Source of the DNA: JBKBUF01 sp046290815
GTDB lineage: Bacteria; Bacteroidota; Bacteroidia; Cytophagales; Cytophagaceae
Length of the DNA: 64,000 nucleotides
Direction: 5' to 3'
Assembly: GCA_046290815.1 (NCBI GenBank)
Contig: JBKBUF010000009.1
Coordinates: 1 to 64,000 of the forward strand
In this document: positions 43,656-54,076 of the stretch, in pieces
Layout: each line of letters opens with the position of its first letter
Position numbering within the stretch: the stretch's first letter is position 1
Notes under the pieces: model-generated
The model's input: only the letters and a program-made list of their open reading frames with translations
Database searches by the model: none
Told to the model about the DNA's origin: nothing
Made by a program: the position numbers and the translations under genes

Positions 43656-44682
43656 TTTGTCTAACCTTCCTTATATATAATAATTCAATTATTGCGGTAA
43701 TCCCTAAGCCATAGATTATTAATATCATTAATAATTCATTGGATGACAACTCAATAAAAAATAATGAAACTACTATAGCCAATACATTAATCAGAATCAA
43801 TGTAAATACCACCTGCAATTGAGAAAGACCGAGGCAGTTCAATCTATGATGTATATGATTCTTATCCGGAGCAAAAGGAGACACTCCATTAAGTATTCTA
43901 AGAATAAACACCCTTAAAGTATCTAAAATCGGTATTATCAATATAGCAATTGCCAGAGAGGGAGAATTTTCAGTAGGGCTCATTTGCACAAAATTTACAG
44001 CCAGAACCGCTATAATAAAACCGATTACCAGAGAGCCTGTATCCCCCATAAAAATAATAGCTTTATAAAAATTATATCTTAAAAACCCAAAAACAGCACC
44101 AACAAGACTAAATGCCACGAACGCATAACTTTGGTAGTGACCATAACTATGTAAAAAAAAGAATACCCCAAAAACCCCCGCCACCAGACATGCTATGCTT
44201 CCGGCTAAACCATCCATTCCATCAATCAGGTTCACGGCATTAGTAATTCCGATAATCACAAAAAAAGTAAAAGCGTAACTTACACCTTCTTCGATAGGTC
44301 CAATACCAAATATTCCATGAAAATCCGAAATACGAACATCACCAATAAACATTACAATCCCTGTAGCCAACACTTGCACAAAGAATTTTTTGAAGGCTGA
44401 AACCGAAACGATATCATCTTTTAATCCTATAAAGAAAATAATTATTGCACCGGCAAGAATTTGCTGAACTGCATTATCCAGAGAGCCAAAAATTGTAAGC
44501 GCTGACATAAACCCTGCAAAAATAGCGAGCCCTCCTAACCTTGGAGTTAATGACTCATGCACAGTACGTTTATTTGGCTCATCCAAAAGTTTTTTAATAT
44601 GTGCAACCTGAATAATTGAAGGAATTGCAAATACAGAAATCAAAAAAGCCCACACAAAGCACAACAAAGAATTAAGCAGCAT
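43642..44682 (-). CDS. WecA/MraY-type undecaprenyl-phosphate sugar-1-phosphate transferase
   Basis: A 346-residue polytopic enzyme that loads a sugar-1-phosphate, probably HexNAc-1-P from UDP-sugar, onto undecaprenyl phosphate. Motifs: DEPNKRTVHE followed by PRLGG (~36-53), NLIDGMDGLAGS (~150-161), FMGDTGSLVIGF (~210-221) and PDKNHIHHRL (~273-282); the HIHH form marks the WecA/TagO branch rather than MraY itself. It could start O-antigen, capsule or teichoic-like glycan synthesis. It overlaps the DUF4271 gene by 14 nt. Confidence 0.9.
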   Translation of the reverse strand: MLLNSLLCFVWAFLISVFAIPSIIQVAHIKKLLDEPNKRTVHESLTPRLGGLAIFAGFMSALTIFGSLDNAVQQILAGAIIIFFIGLKDDIVSVSAFKKFFVQVLATGIVMFIGDVRISDFHGIFGIGPIEEGVSYAFTFFVIIGITNAVNLIDGMDGLAGSIACLVAGVFGVFFFLHSYGHYQSYAFVAFSLVGAVFGFLRYNFYKAIIFMGDTGSLVIGFIIAVLAVNFVQMSPTENSPSLAIAILIIPILDTLRVFILRILNGVSPFAPDKNHIHHRLNCLGLSQLQVVFTLILINVLAIVVSLFFIELSSNELLMILIIYGLGITAIIELLYIRKVRQNAQA

Positions 44683-44709
44683 CTCAATTTTAAAATTTTA
44701 GTAAATTAC

Positions 44710-46437
44710 TTAAAACCTGCTAACAATACCAAAATGGATCTTAGAAAGGTTTAAACTCATTTTTTGATCATTCGATCTACCCAAAGAATACACAAAACTA
44801 AATACTCCTGCCGGTGTTGCAAAACTTAATCCTGCACCTACGCCTAAGGGATAATCTGTTTTGGTTGATTCAGCAATATTATTTTCAACATACCCCTGAT
44901 CGCAGAATAAAAACAGATAAGAGGTCTCATCGGTAAATATTCTATATTCCAAGGTGCCAACACCATAAGCAGTGGCAAAGAAATAATTTTCATTGAATCC
45001 TCTTAACGACTTTAATCCTCCTATACGATAAAGATCATTAAGAAAGATATTATTTTGCTGATTTATTAACTGCCCTCCTTCTGCTTTCAGCATAACAACG
45101 CCATTTTTGCCTAATCGGTGGAATTTTGAAGCAAAGAAACTCAAAGAGTATTGAATAGAATTCAGGCTAATATTTCGATATAAAGAATCGGGTAAATTGT
45201 AATCTCTACGCACCTGCTTATTACCCAGATTACCTCCTAATTCAAAATACCAACCCTTTTTAGGGTAATAAATATCATCGAGTGCGGAATATGTATAAGC
45301 AAGTCCATAGGTATAATTGTCATAGTCTGACAATAGCAGCCTTCGGGAATCGGAAAAATTTGTTGTTGTAAGTCTTCTTGAAGTTTTCAACCCGGTTGAA
45401 AAATGAATTTTCCCTTTATCTTTAAGTGGCTGCGTCAGAACCAATCCTCTGAAAACATTTAAAAAGGAAGAATCCTGCTTAAGCATATTCAGATTAAACT
45501 TTAAATCCAGATTTGATCCCAGTATTTTAGGATGAAAATATAAAAGATTCATAATGTGAGACTGGGCATCATACTTTCTCCATTCGAAAGCCAGGTTTTT
45601 TCCTGTACCAAGAAGATTCTTCAAATTAAGGTTAATCTCGCCGGTCACAAGCAATTTGTTATTTTGTGCCTGATTTGGTAAAAACCCAATAAGCCCGTCT
45701 ATCTGATTATTTTTCTTTTCCTCTAAAAACAAATGCAGATATGCTTTCCCGTTTTTAAATTCGACAATTGGATCTCTCGACTGTCGTAGAAAACCTAATT
45801 CTCTGATCCTGGCTTCTATTTCATTTATTTTAGCTTGTGAATATGGCTGACCAGGGAATATCCTCAAGTGTCTTTTAATATACCTGGATTTTACTTTTGT
45901 ATTTCCCAGGATCTGAATTGAATCAAAGACTATTTCCGGACCTTTAAAGAGGTTTAATCTTCCCTGTATCTGATCTCCTGAAAAGGAAACAGAATCAAGT
46001 AAGATTGAGGCAAATGGATACCCATGGTTCTCAGAATAGCTCAGAATTTTCGTTTCGTAATCTGCAAGCTTCCCGGGATGCATTTTCTTTTCAAGAAAAA
46101 ACTTATTACCAAGAGCCGCCTCCTCGATTGCCTCGCTTTCTTTATTTCCCCGATGAAATTTTGCCCATTTATACTGTTTCCCCAAAGAAATTAAAGCAAC
46201 TGTTGAGTCTCCTGAATTATAAATTGTGTCTAATTCTGCAGCCAGATAAAGCTTTTTATGAAGACCAATAAAATAGTTGTTCAATTCTTTGATAACAGAA
46301 AGGGAGTCTGCATGCCTGACGTTATATTTGCCGTAATAATCCGGGCTTGTTTTAATTACCAGGTAATACAGTTTCTGGGCACTTGTAAATTTGCTGAAAA
46401 ACAGAAATAAAAATAGAATTAAGTATCGCAGGATCAC
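44710..46437 (-). CDS. BamA/TamA-like outer membrane protein
   Basis: A 575-residue protein with a signal peptide (1-20), about two POTRA-like domains (~100-245, with IQILGNTKVKSRYIKRHLRI) and a C-terminal 16-strand-type barrel (~250-575). The barrel signature GGLKSLRGFNENYFFATAYG (~470-490) contains the conserved RGF, and the end is aromatic (IVSRF). It belongs to the Omp85 superfamily and may insert or export outer membrane proteins. It is shorter than BamA. First gene of the hemD-side unit and divergent from hemW (62-nt gap). Confidence 0.85.
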   Translation of the reverse strand: MILRYLILFLFLFFSKFTSAQKLYYLVIKTSPDYYGKYNVRHADSLSVIKELNNYFIGLHKKLYLAAELDTIYNSGDSTVALISLGKQYKWAKFHRGNKESEAIEEAALGNKFFLEKKMHPGKLADYETKILSYSENHGYPFASILLDSVSFSGDQIQGRLNLFKGPEIVFDSIQILGNTKVKSRYIKRHLRIFPGQPYSQAKINEIEARIRELGFLRQSRDPIVEFKNGKAYLHLFLEEKKNNQIDGLIGFLPNQAQNNKLLVTGEINLNLKNLLGTGKNLAFEWRKYDAQSHIMNLLYFHPKILGSNLDLKFNLNMLKQDSSFLNVFRGLVLTQPLKDKGKIHFSTGLKTSRRLTTTNFSDSRRLLLSDYDNYTYGLAYTYSALDDIYYPKKGWYFELGGNLGNKQVRRDYNLPDSLYRNISLNSIQYSLSFFASKFHRLGKNGVVMLKAEGGQLINQQNNIFLNDLYRIGGLKSLRGFNENYFFATAYGVGTLEYRIFTDETSYLFLFCDQGYVENNIAESTKTDYPLGVGAGLSFATPAGVFSFVYSLGRSNDQKMSLNLSKIHFGIVSRF

Positions 46438-46499
46438 GTTTTAATTAACGAAACAATCACAGTAAAATATTATCAACATCCCCACAATTTACGAAAATA

Positions 46500-47624
46500 A
46501 TGGCTGGAATATACATTCATATACCTTATTGCTCAAAAGCTTGCCATTATTGTGATTTCCATTTTTCACTTAACCGGGAAACCAAAAACGCCTTAATCAA
46601 TGCAATTTTATTGGAGATAGACAGCAGAAACGATTATCTCTCCACCCGTGAAATTAAAACTATATACTTTGGAGGCGGCACACCTTCTTTACTTGAGTCA
46701 AATGAGCTTGATTTAATAATTAAAAAAATACATCAGAATTTTTCTGTCCATTCAGACTGTGAAATTACCCTGGAAGCCAATCCGGATGATTTAACTCCCC
46801 AAAAAACAAAAGAACTTAGTTTTATAGGAATAAACAGGCTAAGCATAGGCATACAATCCTTTAATGATAAGGTTTTAAATTTTCTAAACAGAAGCCACAA
46901 CTCAGACAAGGCTAAATCAGCCTTAAAGAATAGCCTTGATGCAGGTATTGAAAACCTAAGCCTGGATCTGATCTACGGGATCCCTGGACAGGATCAATCC
47001 GTATGGGAAGCTGATATTGACACAGCCTTGTCATTTTCTTCCGCCCATATTTCTTCATATTGTCTTACTATAGAAAAAGGGACATATTTCGGAAATTTGT
47101 TAAGAAAGGGTAGAATGAAGCTAATAGACGATGAATCGGCCTTACTTCATTTTAAAATTCTTATTGACAGATTGACCAACTCAGGATACGAACATTATGA
47201 AATCAGTAATTTCGCCCAACCGGGCTTTATATCTCAACACAACAGCAGTTACTGGCTGGGAGAAGAATATTTAGGATTAGGACCTTCTGCACATTCCTTC
47301 AATAAATATAGCAGACAATACAACATTGATAGTAACGTTCGTTACATTAAAGGGATAACAGAAGGGCATCCGGAAATTACTTTTGAACAACTTTCGGAGC
47401 AGGACAAAATAAATGAATATTTCCTGACCAGACTAAGAACCAAATGGGGTTGCAGTCTGCAAGATTTAAAACATTTCAAAAGTTTTTCGGTAAAAAGATA
47501 TGAACAGGTTATTGAAAAAAATCTCGCCCTCGATCTGATTAAAATTACAGATGAAACTATTTTCCTGACACATAAAGGTAAATTCCTTGCTGACAGGATT
47601 ACAGAAGATTTTTTCATAATTTGA
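46500..47624 (+). CDS. hemW: Radical SAM haem chaperone HemW
   Basis: A 374-residue protein of the HemN-like radical SAM group. The cluster motif is C11-x3-C15-x2-C18 (PYCSKACHYCDF), followed by YFGGGTPSLL and the SIGIQSFND segment. HemW lacks the extra N-terminal Cys of true HemN and delivers haem rather than oxidising coproporphyrinogen. The C-terminal HemN domain (NEYFLTRLRTKWG) is present. Full length. Confidence 0.92.
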   Translation: MAGIYIHIPYCSKACHYCDFHFSLNRETKNALINAILLEIDSRNDYLSTREIKTIYFGGGTPSLLESNELDLIIKKIHQNFSVHSDCEITLEANPDDLTPQKTKELSFIGINRLSIGIQSFNDKVLNFLNRSHNSDKAKSALKNSLDAGIENLSLDLIYGIPGQDQSVWEADIDTALSFSSAHISSYCLTIEKGTYFGNLLRKGRMKLIDDESALLHFKILIDRLTNSGYEHYEISNFAQPGFISQHNSSYWLGEEYLGLGPSAHSFNKYSRQYNIDSNVRYIKGITEGHPEITFEQLSEQDKINEYFLTRLRTKWGCSLQDLKHFKSFSVKRYEQVIEKNLALDLIKITDETIFLTHKGKFLADRITEDFFII

Positions 47625-47631
47625 TCTATAA

Positions 47632-47665
47632 TTGGTTCATATATAGAGAAAAGTGTTATATTTGC
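47632..47665 (+). promoter_or_regulatory. Bacteroidetes promoter upstream of the TerB-like gene
   Basis: TATATTTG (47657-47664) matches the -7 TAnnTTTG box exactly, with TTGG (47632-47635) about 21 nt upstream as the -33 box. The gene's ATG is at 47674, so the transcript would be nearly leaderless. Confidence 0.55.
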
Positions 47666-47673
47666 CCTAGCCT

Positions 47674-48057
47674 ATGACAATGACATCAGAAATGACTACA
47701 GACCAAAAGAAGGTTTTTTTCCTTTTGAAATCTATTGTATTTAATTACCATGGACTGGACAAAGAGGAAATCAACCTGCTTGAGGATACTGCTTCTAAAC
47801 TTGGAGCAACTACTGAGTTAAAATGGGCACTTGATTTTATTAACCAAGACTATCTGACAGCCTTCGAAAGAGCAAGAGATTTTTTTAACCAAACCATTGC
47901 TGCTTACGACAAAGAAACTAAGCTTTCCTATCTGAGGATGGTTTGGGAAGCCACTAACACCAAAGGTTACATCAGTGAAATGGAAGCCACAGCAATGCTA
48001 AAGCTTGCAAGAGACTGGGGCGTTCAAAAGGAATTGATGAATCTTATAAGAAAATAA
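47674..48057 (+). CDS. Small TerB-like helical protein
   Basis: A 127-residue all-helical soluble protein. The sequence resembles TerB-type proteins (helices ending near GLDKEEINLLEDTASKLG and GYISEMEATAMLKLARDWG with acidic residues between helices), but no diagnostic metal motif can be stated. No signal peptide. It has its own good promoter, so it is likely a separate transcript. Function unknown. Confidence 0.65.
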   Translation: MTMTSEMTTDQKKVFFLLKSIVFNYHGLDKEEINLLEDTASKLGATTELKWALDFINQDYLTAFERARDFFNQTIAAYDKETKLSYLRMVWEATNTKGYISEMEATAMLKLARDWGVQKELMNLIRK

Positions 48058-48114
48058 TCTCATTTTAAACATACTTTCCCTATAACAGTTATTTTTTTAC
48101 TTTCTTTTTAAAGA

Positions 48115-49257
48115 ATGCAAAAACTGTTTATTAAGGTACCTGAAGAAAAGGAAAATTTTGTTATTGAGCTGTGCAAAAACTTCAATGTTACAATTGAAGA
48201 ATTCAGGCCGGGAATAGAAAAAATTATTATAGCTTACGCCACAAAGGAGGCCTTTCCACAGTTTTACAAAATTCTGCTGAAAGAAAATATTCAGGTTGGC
48301 TTTTTCCATGAAGAAAGCCCGGCCGAAAGGGCGGACACATTTTCAACCTATAAAGAACTATCGCTAAGTTTTTTACTGGGAACCTTATCATCCGCTTTTA
48401 TATGGTTTTCGTTTTTCCTCAATCTGGAATATCTTATACTTGCAGGAATCATTATATCTCCAATTAGTCTTTTTATCTATCAATTGGCAGAAATCAGCGC
48501 AGGCAAGCCAGGTTTGTATTTAAAACCTTTATTACACTTCACAATTACTTCCCTGAGTATTTTGGCAACTTCTTTCTTCCTATCTTTTGTTTTTGAATAC
48601 AACCTTCTTCAGATTTTTAACCTTACAAAGTTTATTTTGATTCTCTCTTTAGTGGCCGGCATTACCTTAGGATTACTATATAACTTCAACAAGGTCAACA
48701 ATATCATTACCAATATTATCGCCGGAACAATTTTAACACCCGGACTTTCTATTGCTGGAATGTATTTTTATAATAAAAACTTTAGCACCGGGACGGATAT
48801 GATTTTAATCGTCTTTTCCCATTTATTATCCATTAACATTTGCATCGCAGCAATAATAAAATTCAACATTACTACTAACCTTTTAAGATTCACAATCACA
48901 TCCGCAGTTTCAATACTGACTATCGCTGCATTTGTAAAATTTTACAATTTCAGGTCTACTCAAAAAACAACTACTGACCAAATTTCGGGTATAGTAAAAC
49001 AAACAGCAGAGAAAATGGACGAGATAAAAGTACTGGATATTCATACTTACACGGTAAACGACGATGACACCAGTGAGCAAATAATTGTATGCAGCATAGA
49101 TGTCATTAACAGAAAATATGACAGGGCAAGCAAAGACTTTACCCTGTATACAGACAATCTGATACGAGATGCCTTAATCGAGAATGCACAACTGGAACTA
49201 AATAGCCTTGGGATAAGTGATCGAATAATTTTTCAGGTTAACTTTCTTGTTCAGTAA
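48115..49257 (+). CDS. DUF389-like membrane protein
   Basis: A 380-residue protein: a soluble N-terminal domain (1-85), about seven or eight TM helices (~88-285) and a soluble C-terminal domain (~290-380). LILAGIIISPISLF and TILTPGLSIAGMYF resemble the G-x-[LI]-I-[SA]-P pair of the DUF389/TIGR00341 family, which has no established function. Several family glycines are not preserved, so this looks divergent. No operon partner is clear. Confidence 0.55.
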   Translation: MQKLFIKVPEEKENFVIELCKNFNVTIEEFRPGIEKIIIAYATKEAFPQFYKILLKENIQVGFFHEESPAERADTFSTYKELSLSFLLGTLSSAFIWFSFFLNLEYLILAGIIISPISLFIYQLAEISAGKPGLYLKPLLHFTITSLSILATSFFLSFVFEYNLLQIFNLTKFILILSLVAGITLGLLYNFNKVNNIITNIIAGTILTPGLSIAGMYFYNKNFSTGTDMILIVFSHLLSINICIAAIIKFNITTNLLRFTITSAVSILTIAAFVKFYNFRSTQKTTTDQISGIVKQTAEKMDEIKVLDIHTYTVNDDDTSEQIIVCSIDVINRKYDRASKDFTLYTDNLIRDALIENAQLELNSLGISDRIIFQVNFLVQ

Positions 49258-49314
49258 TACTTGAGATCATAAATTAATTTGATTTTATTAGTTTTGTCAG
49301 TAAAATGATTTTTT

Positions 49315-50910
49315 ATGAGAAAATATTCAGCACTTTTAATTTTACTCCTGACAAAGCTTTCCTCAAACTCCCAGTCTTTTATTTCCGAATACAATAAATA
49401 TGATGTTTACTATTATCAACTGAATGTAAAAATTGACCCTTCTGAAAAAGCTATTTCCGGAATCACCCATTTTTACTTTCGATTACTAGAAGAAACCGAA
49501 CAATTTTCATTTCATCTGTATGAAAATTATGAAATTGACAGTATAATATTTTATGATAACAAGTTGAAGTATGTGCGAGACAAAAAAGTAATTTCCGCAA
49601 CTTTACCTTCCATCCAGCACAAAAATTGCAAAGAAATTATAAAAGTATATTACAAGGGCAAGCCTAATGAGGCAAAAAATCCTCCATGGGATGGAGGATT
49701 TGTATGGAAATCCGACAGCCTTAAAAGGCCTTGGATCGGTGTCGCCTGTCAGGGATTGGGTGCAAGTTCCTGGTGGCCATGTAAAGATGTATATTATGAC
49801 GAACCGGACAGCATGAGAATGAGCTTTGAAGTTCCGTCAAACCTAACCTGCATAAGCAACGGCACCTTTGAAGGATCGCAAATTTTACAAAATAATTATA
49901 CACGATATAACTGGAAAATTTCATATCCGGTTAACTTATACAATGTCACATTAAATGCGGGGCATTATATAAGTTTCCATGAACAGTATTTCAGAAAAAA
50001 AGACACGTTGAATTTAAATTTTTATGTTATTGATTATAATCTCCGAAAAGCCAAGTCTCATTTCGCGCAAACACATACTATTCTTGCCTCACTTGAATCA
50101 TTATATGGACTTTATCCTTTCAAAAAAGATGGCTACGCATTAATCGAAACCTCCTATCTGGGAATGGAACACCAATCTGCAATTTCTTATGGAAATAAAT
50201 ATAAAAATGACCTGGGCAATTTTGATTACATAATTCTTCATGAGTCAGCCCATGAATGGTGGGGCAATAGTATTACTGCATATAGACCGGAAGAGTTGTG
50301 GATACATGAATCTTTCGCCACCTACACTGAATGCTTATTTATTGAAAAGTTATACGGCAGAGCAATGGCCCAAAAATATCTGGACTACCAGACAAAATAT
50401 ATTAAAAATTCCAATCCAATAATCATGGAATCTGCGGAGAAATTTTGGGAAGACACAGACATGTATTACAAAGGTGCATGGATGTTACACACGATAAGAA
50501 GTATAATAGACAATGACCTGTTGTGGTATTCTATACTTAAGGAATATTCCGAAAGCAGAAAAATTTCCATTGTTAATACCGCTGATATTGTTAAATTTTT
50601 TAGCGAAAAGTCAGGACTTGATTTACACCCTGTGTTTTATCAATATCTTCAGTCAGCAAAAATACCAACCTTCACTTATAACATATATAAGTCCAAAAAC
50701 AATGCCGTAATAGTTTATAAATGGGAAAATGTGGAGAGCGGATTTAAAATGCCAATAGAACTAACTATAAACGACAAGGACAAGTTACGAATTTTTCCTA
50801 CCACGGAAACAAAATCAACTATTCTAAAAAAAACCAGACCTAACAAAGTAAAAGTAAGAACCGATTTGTTTTATATTTCGACGAATCTCACAACAGCAAT
50901 CAAGGAATAA
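49315..50910 (+). CDS. Exported M1 family metallopeptidase
   Basis: A 531-residue aminopeptidase-like protein with a signal peptide (1-19). The zinc motif HESAHEWWGN (HExxH) is followed by the third ligand Glu in WIHESFATYTE, and the exopeptidase motif GMEHQ (in LGMEHQSAISYG) takes the place of GAMEN. An N-terminal saddle domain precedes, and the C-terminal helical domain of larger M1 enzymes is missing or short. It is probably periplasmic or surface-located. A TAGTTTTG box (49289-49296) lies upstream, with the -33 box poorly placed. Confidence 0.88.
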   Translation: MRKYSALLILLLTKLSSNSQSFISEYNKYDVYYYQLNVKIDPSEKAISGITHFYFRLLEETEQFSFHLYENYEIDSIIFYDNKLKYVRDKKVISATLPSIQHKNCKEIIKVYYKGKPNEAKNPPWDGGFVWKSDSLKRPWIGVACQGLGASSWWPCKDVYYDEPDSMRMSFEVPSNLTCISNGTFEGSQILQNNYTRYNWKISYPVNLYNVTLNAGHYISFHEQYFRKKDTLNLNFYVIDYNLRKAKSHFAQTHTILASLESLYGLYPFKKDGYALIETSYLGMEHQSAISYGNKYKNDLGNFDYIILHESAHEWWGNSITAYRPEELWIHESFATYTECLFIEKLYGRAMAQKYLDYQTKYIKNSNPIIMESAEKFWEDTDMYYKGAWMLHTIRSIIDNDLLWYSILKEYSESRKISIVNTADIVKFFSEKSGLDLHPVFYQYLQSAKIPTFTYNIYKSKNNAVIVYKWENVESGFKMPIELTINDKDKLRIFPTTETKSTILKKTRPNKVKVRTDLFYISTNLTTAIKE

Positions 50911-50952
50911 AAGAATCTTTAGCGAACAACCCAATAAGTCATCCGCTAATGT

Positions 50953-53900
50953 TTAAGGTAAATTCTTTTCAAAATTCTTTTTATATGCCCACTCAAATAT
51001 CAGTGGAAACACAAGAAGCGTCAATATTGTGGCAGTAATTAAACCACCTATTACAACTATGGCAAGCGGTTTTTGAGTCTCGGATCCAATACCTGTGGAT
51101 AAAGCTGCAGGTAACAAGCCTAATGCTGCCATCATAGCCGTCATTACTACAGGTCTTATTCTGGAATATACTCCTTGCTTTAATGCGTGCTCCAAAGTCA
51201 TATCTTCCTTTATATTCTGTTTGAATACAGAAATGAGAATAACACCATTTTGAATACAAATACCAAACAAGGCAATAAAACCCACACCTGCTGAAATACT
51301 AAAGTTTGTACCAGTAAACAAAAGAGCCCATATTCCTCCTACCAATGCAAAAGGCACATTTAGTAAAACCAGTGCAGCATCTTTTACATTGCCGAATGTT
51401 ATAAACAGAATAAAAAATATTAAAATAATACTTACAGGGACCACCTGTGCCAGTCTTGTGGTAGCCCTAACCTGGTTTTCAAATTCTCCTTTCCATTCAA
51501 TTTTCATTCCCTTATCCAGCGGAATTGCATTTCCTACTTTTTGCTGCGCCTCTGCAATTGTACTTCCAAGATCTCTACCTCTTACAGAAAATTTAACAGC
51601 AATAAATCTGTTGTTGTTTTCGCGGTACACGAATGCAGGTCCGGTAACGTAATAGATATTAGCAACTTCTTTAAGTAGAATTTTCTTATTGTGAACTGTA
51701 GGTATTGCTAAGTTTTCAATTTCATTCTGGCCACTCCTGTATTTAGGCAAATACCTCACCATAAGATCAAACTTCTTTTCGCCTTCGTAAATTTTTGATG
51801 CAGACTTACCTCCTATTGCCATTTCAATTACAGATTGACAATCTCCAGGACTTATTCCGTAAATTGCCATTTTACTTTGATCCATTTCGATTCTAAGTTC
51901 CGGCTGCCCGACAAGATTTATCACTCCTAAATCTTCTATTCCTTCGACCTTTCTTAATATCTGATAAACTTTCTCTGCCCGGTCCTCAAGCTTAGTAAAA
52001 TCGTCTCCAAATATTTTAACCGCCATGGATCCTTTTACCCCTGAAACCGCCTCTTCCACATTATCCATTATAGGCTGAGAAAAATTGAAGTTAATCCCCT
52101 GATAAACCGCCAGCCTTGATTTCATCTCTTCTATTAGTTGGTCTTTACTAATCTTTCTAGTCCAATCATCTTTTGGTTTCAGGTCTACATGAAATTCTAT
52201 ATTGAAAAAACCGGTTGGATCAGTCCCGTCATTTGGCCTTCCTGTTTGAGATAGAATTCCGTTTACCTCTTCAAATTCCATTAAAACATTCCTGATTCTT
52301 TTAGTCATTTCAACCGATTGAGGTAATGAAGAGCTCATAGGCATACTGGCTCTTACGTATACCGCTCCTTCATTAAGCTGGGGTAAAAATTCTGTACCAA
52401 GAAATCCGAATGAGAAAATACCTAATCCCAATACACATACAGAAGTAATAAAAGACATTTTTTTATGCTTGTATGTAAAAAGAAAAGCCCTGCTTACTTT
52501 GTCATTAATAAAATTAACTATTGGATTATGCTTCTCTCTTACATTTTTATTGAGCAATATACTTGCCAAAACCGGCACAAGTGTCAAAGTGAATAGCAAG
52601 GCTCCTAATAAAGCAAATCCTAAAGTCCATGCAAGCGGAGAGAACATCTTTCCCTCGACTTTTTGAAATGCGAAAATCGGGAGAAGGGCTGTAATGATAA
52701 TCAGCTTTGAGAAGAAAACTGCTTTCCCCAGCTCAGCTCCTGTCTTTTTTATGAAACCCAATTTGGCCAGCTTATTAAATCGTTCCATTCCATTTTGGTG
52801 AGCCTTGTGGTCCAACATTACAAATAAACCTTCCACCATAACTACTGCACCGTCTATTATAATACCAAAATCTATGGCCCCCATAGAAAGGAGGTTTGCG
52901 GACATACCTTTCAAACGCATACACACAAAGGCGAAAAGCAATGCCAAAGGTATGATTATTGAAACGATTACAGTGGTTCGCCAGTCGGCCATAAAAACAA
53001 ACACTATTACAGTAACCAGAATAATTCCCTCAATAAGATTTTTGGTAACAGTATTAGTGGTAAAATTAATCAGGGTGGAACGGTCATAAAAAGGGATAAT
53101 CTTTACATCACTGGGGAGAATAAAATCATTAAGCTCTTCTATTTTTGCTTTCAATGCAGCCAAAACTTCAGAGGGATTTTCATTCTTTCTCATTACCACA
53201 ATTCCCTCCACCAGATTATCTTCTTTATTTCTGCTCACGTAGCCCAGGTTAGGCAAATGCGACTCTTTGACCTGTGCCACATTTTTTACAAAAATGGGAG
53301 TACCGCCATAATAGTTAACAATAATATTCTCAATTTCCTTAATGCCTTTCAACTGACCTATCCCACGCACAACATAGGCCTGGTTATTTTTTTCGACTAC
53401 ATCTCCACCAACATTAGTGTTTGTTTTGGATACGGCCTGATGAACATCAAGAGCTGTAAGGTCATAGTTTTTCAGTTGATGGGGATCCACACTAATTTCA
53501 TATGTTTTTACTTCACCCCCGAAACTTACAACATCAGCGATACCCTGAACACCTTTAAGATTTCGGTCAATTACCCAATCCTGAATCGTTTTAAGTTCCC
53601 GAACATCTCTTTTTTTACTATGAAGTGTATATCTAAAAATTTCTCCTGTGGGCCCATAAGGTGGTTGCATTTCCGGATCAACACCTTCAGGAAAATTGAC
53701 ATTCATAAGCCTGTTCACCACCATTTGACGTGCATGAAAATCGTCTATATGGTCATCAAAAATCATAGTAACAACTGACAGTCCGAACAGGGAAATAGAC
53801 CTTAAGCTGGTTTTACCCGCAACTGAGTTCATTTCCACCTCAATAGGAATTGTAATGAACTTCTCAACTTCTTCAGCACTTCTGCCGGGCCATTGTGTAA

Positions 53901-54057
53901 TTATTTGAACACGGGTATTTGTAACATCAGGAAATGCTTCAATTGGAGTATTGAGATAGCTGAACACACCAGCAACAGCCAATATAAAAGTTGCAAAAAA
54001 AACAAAGTATTTATGCCTTAACGAAAAGGCAAGCACTCTTGAAATAATCTTTTTCAT
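50953..54057 (-). CDS. Heavy-metal efflux RND pump (CzcA/CusA family)
   Basis: A 1034-residue inner membrane proton-driven exporter. The heavy-metal subclass signature in TM4 reads AIDFGIIIDGAVVMVE (~398-413), with the two intramembrane Asp. Twelve TM helices and two large periplasmic loops are evident from the hydrophobic pattern. Which cation is moved (Cu/Ag or Zn/Co/Cd) is not decidable here. Together with the adaptor, TolC-type channel and two-component system upstream it forms a standard metal-resistance unit. Confidence 0.93.
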   Translation of the reverse strand: MKKIISRVLAFSLRHKYFVFFATFILAVAGVFSYLNTPIEAFPDVTNTRVQIITQWPGRSAEEVEKFITIPIEVEMNSVAGKTSLRSISLFGLSVVTMIFDDHIDDFHARQMVVNRLMNVNFPEGVDPEMQPPYGPTGEIFRYTLHSKKRDVRELKTIQDWVIDRNLKGVQGIADVVSFGGEVKTYEISVDPHQLKNYDLTALDVHQAVSKTNTNVGGDVVEKNNQAYVVRGIGQLKGIKEIENIIVNYYGGTPIFVKNVAQVKESHLPNLGYVSRNKEDNLVEGIVVMRKNENPSEVLAALKAKIEELNDFILPSDVKIIPFYDRSTLINFTTNTVTKNLIEGIILVTVIVFVFMADWRTTVIVSIIIPLALLFAFVCMRLKGMSANLLSMGAIDFGIIIDGAVVMVEGLFVMLDHKAHQNGMERFNKLAKLGFIKKTGAELGKAVFFSKLIIITALLPIFAFQKVEGKMFSPLAWTLGFALLGALLFTLTLVPVLASILLNKNVREKHNPIVNFINDKVSRAFLFTYKHKKMSFITSVCVLGLGIFSFGFLGTEFLPQLNEGAVYVRASMPMSSSLPQSVEMTKRIRNVLMEFEEVNGILSQTGRPNDGTDPTGFFNIEFHVDLKPKDDWTRKISKDQLIEEMKSRLAVYQGINFNFSQPIMDNVEEAVSGVKGSMAVKIFGDDFTKLEDRAEKVYQILRKVEGIEDLGVINLVGQPELRIEMDQSKMAIYGISPGDCQSVIEMAIGGKSASKIYEGEKKFDLMVRYLPKYRSGQNEIENLAIPTVHNKKILLKEVANIYYVTGPAFVYRENNNRFIAVKFSVRGRDLGSTIAEAQQKVGNAIPLDKGMKIEWKGEFENQVRATTRLAQVVPVSIILIFFILFITFGNVKDAALVLLNVPFALVGGIWALLFTGTNFSISAGVGFIALFGICIQNGVILISVFKQNIKEDMTLEHALKQGVYSRIRPVVMTAMMAALGLLPAALSTGIGSETQKPLAIVVIGGLITATILTLLVFPLIFEWAYKKNFEKNLP

Positions 54058-54076
54058 TTCCTTCCTCTTCCTTTAT

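Noticed and set aside
50911..50952. Possible terminator between the M1 peptidase and RND genes
   Set aside because: Only a 6-bp TTAGCG/CGCTAA stem with a large loop; too weak to call.
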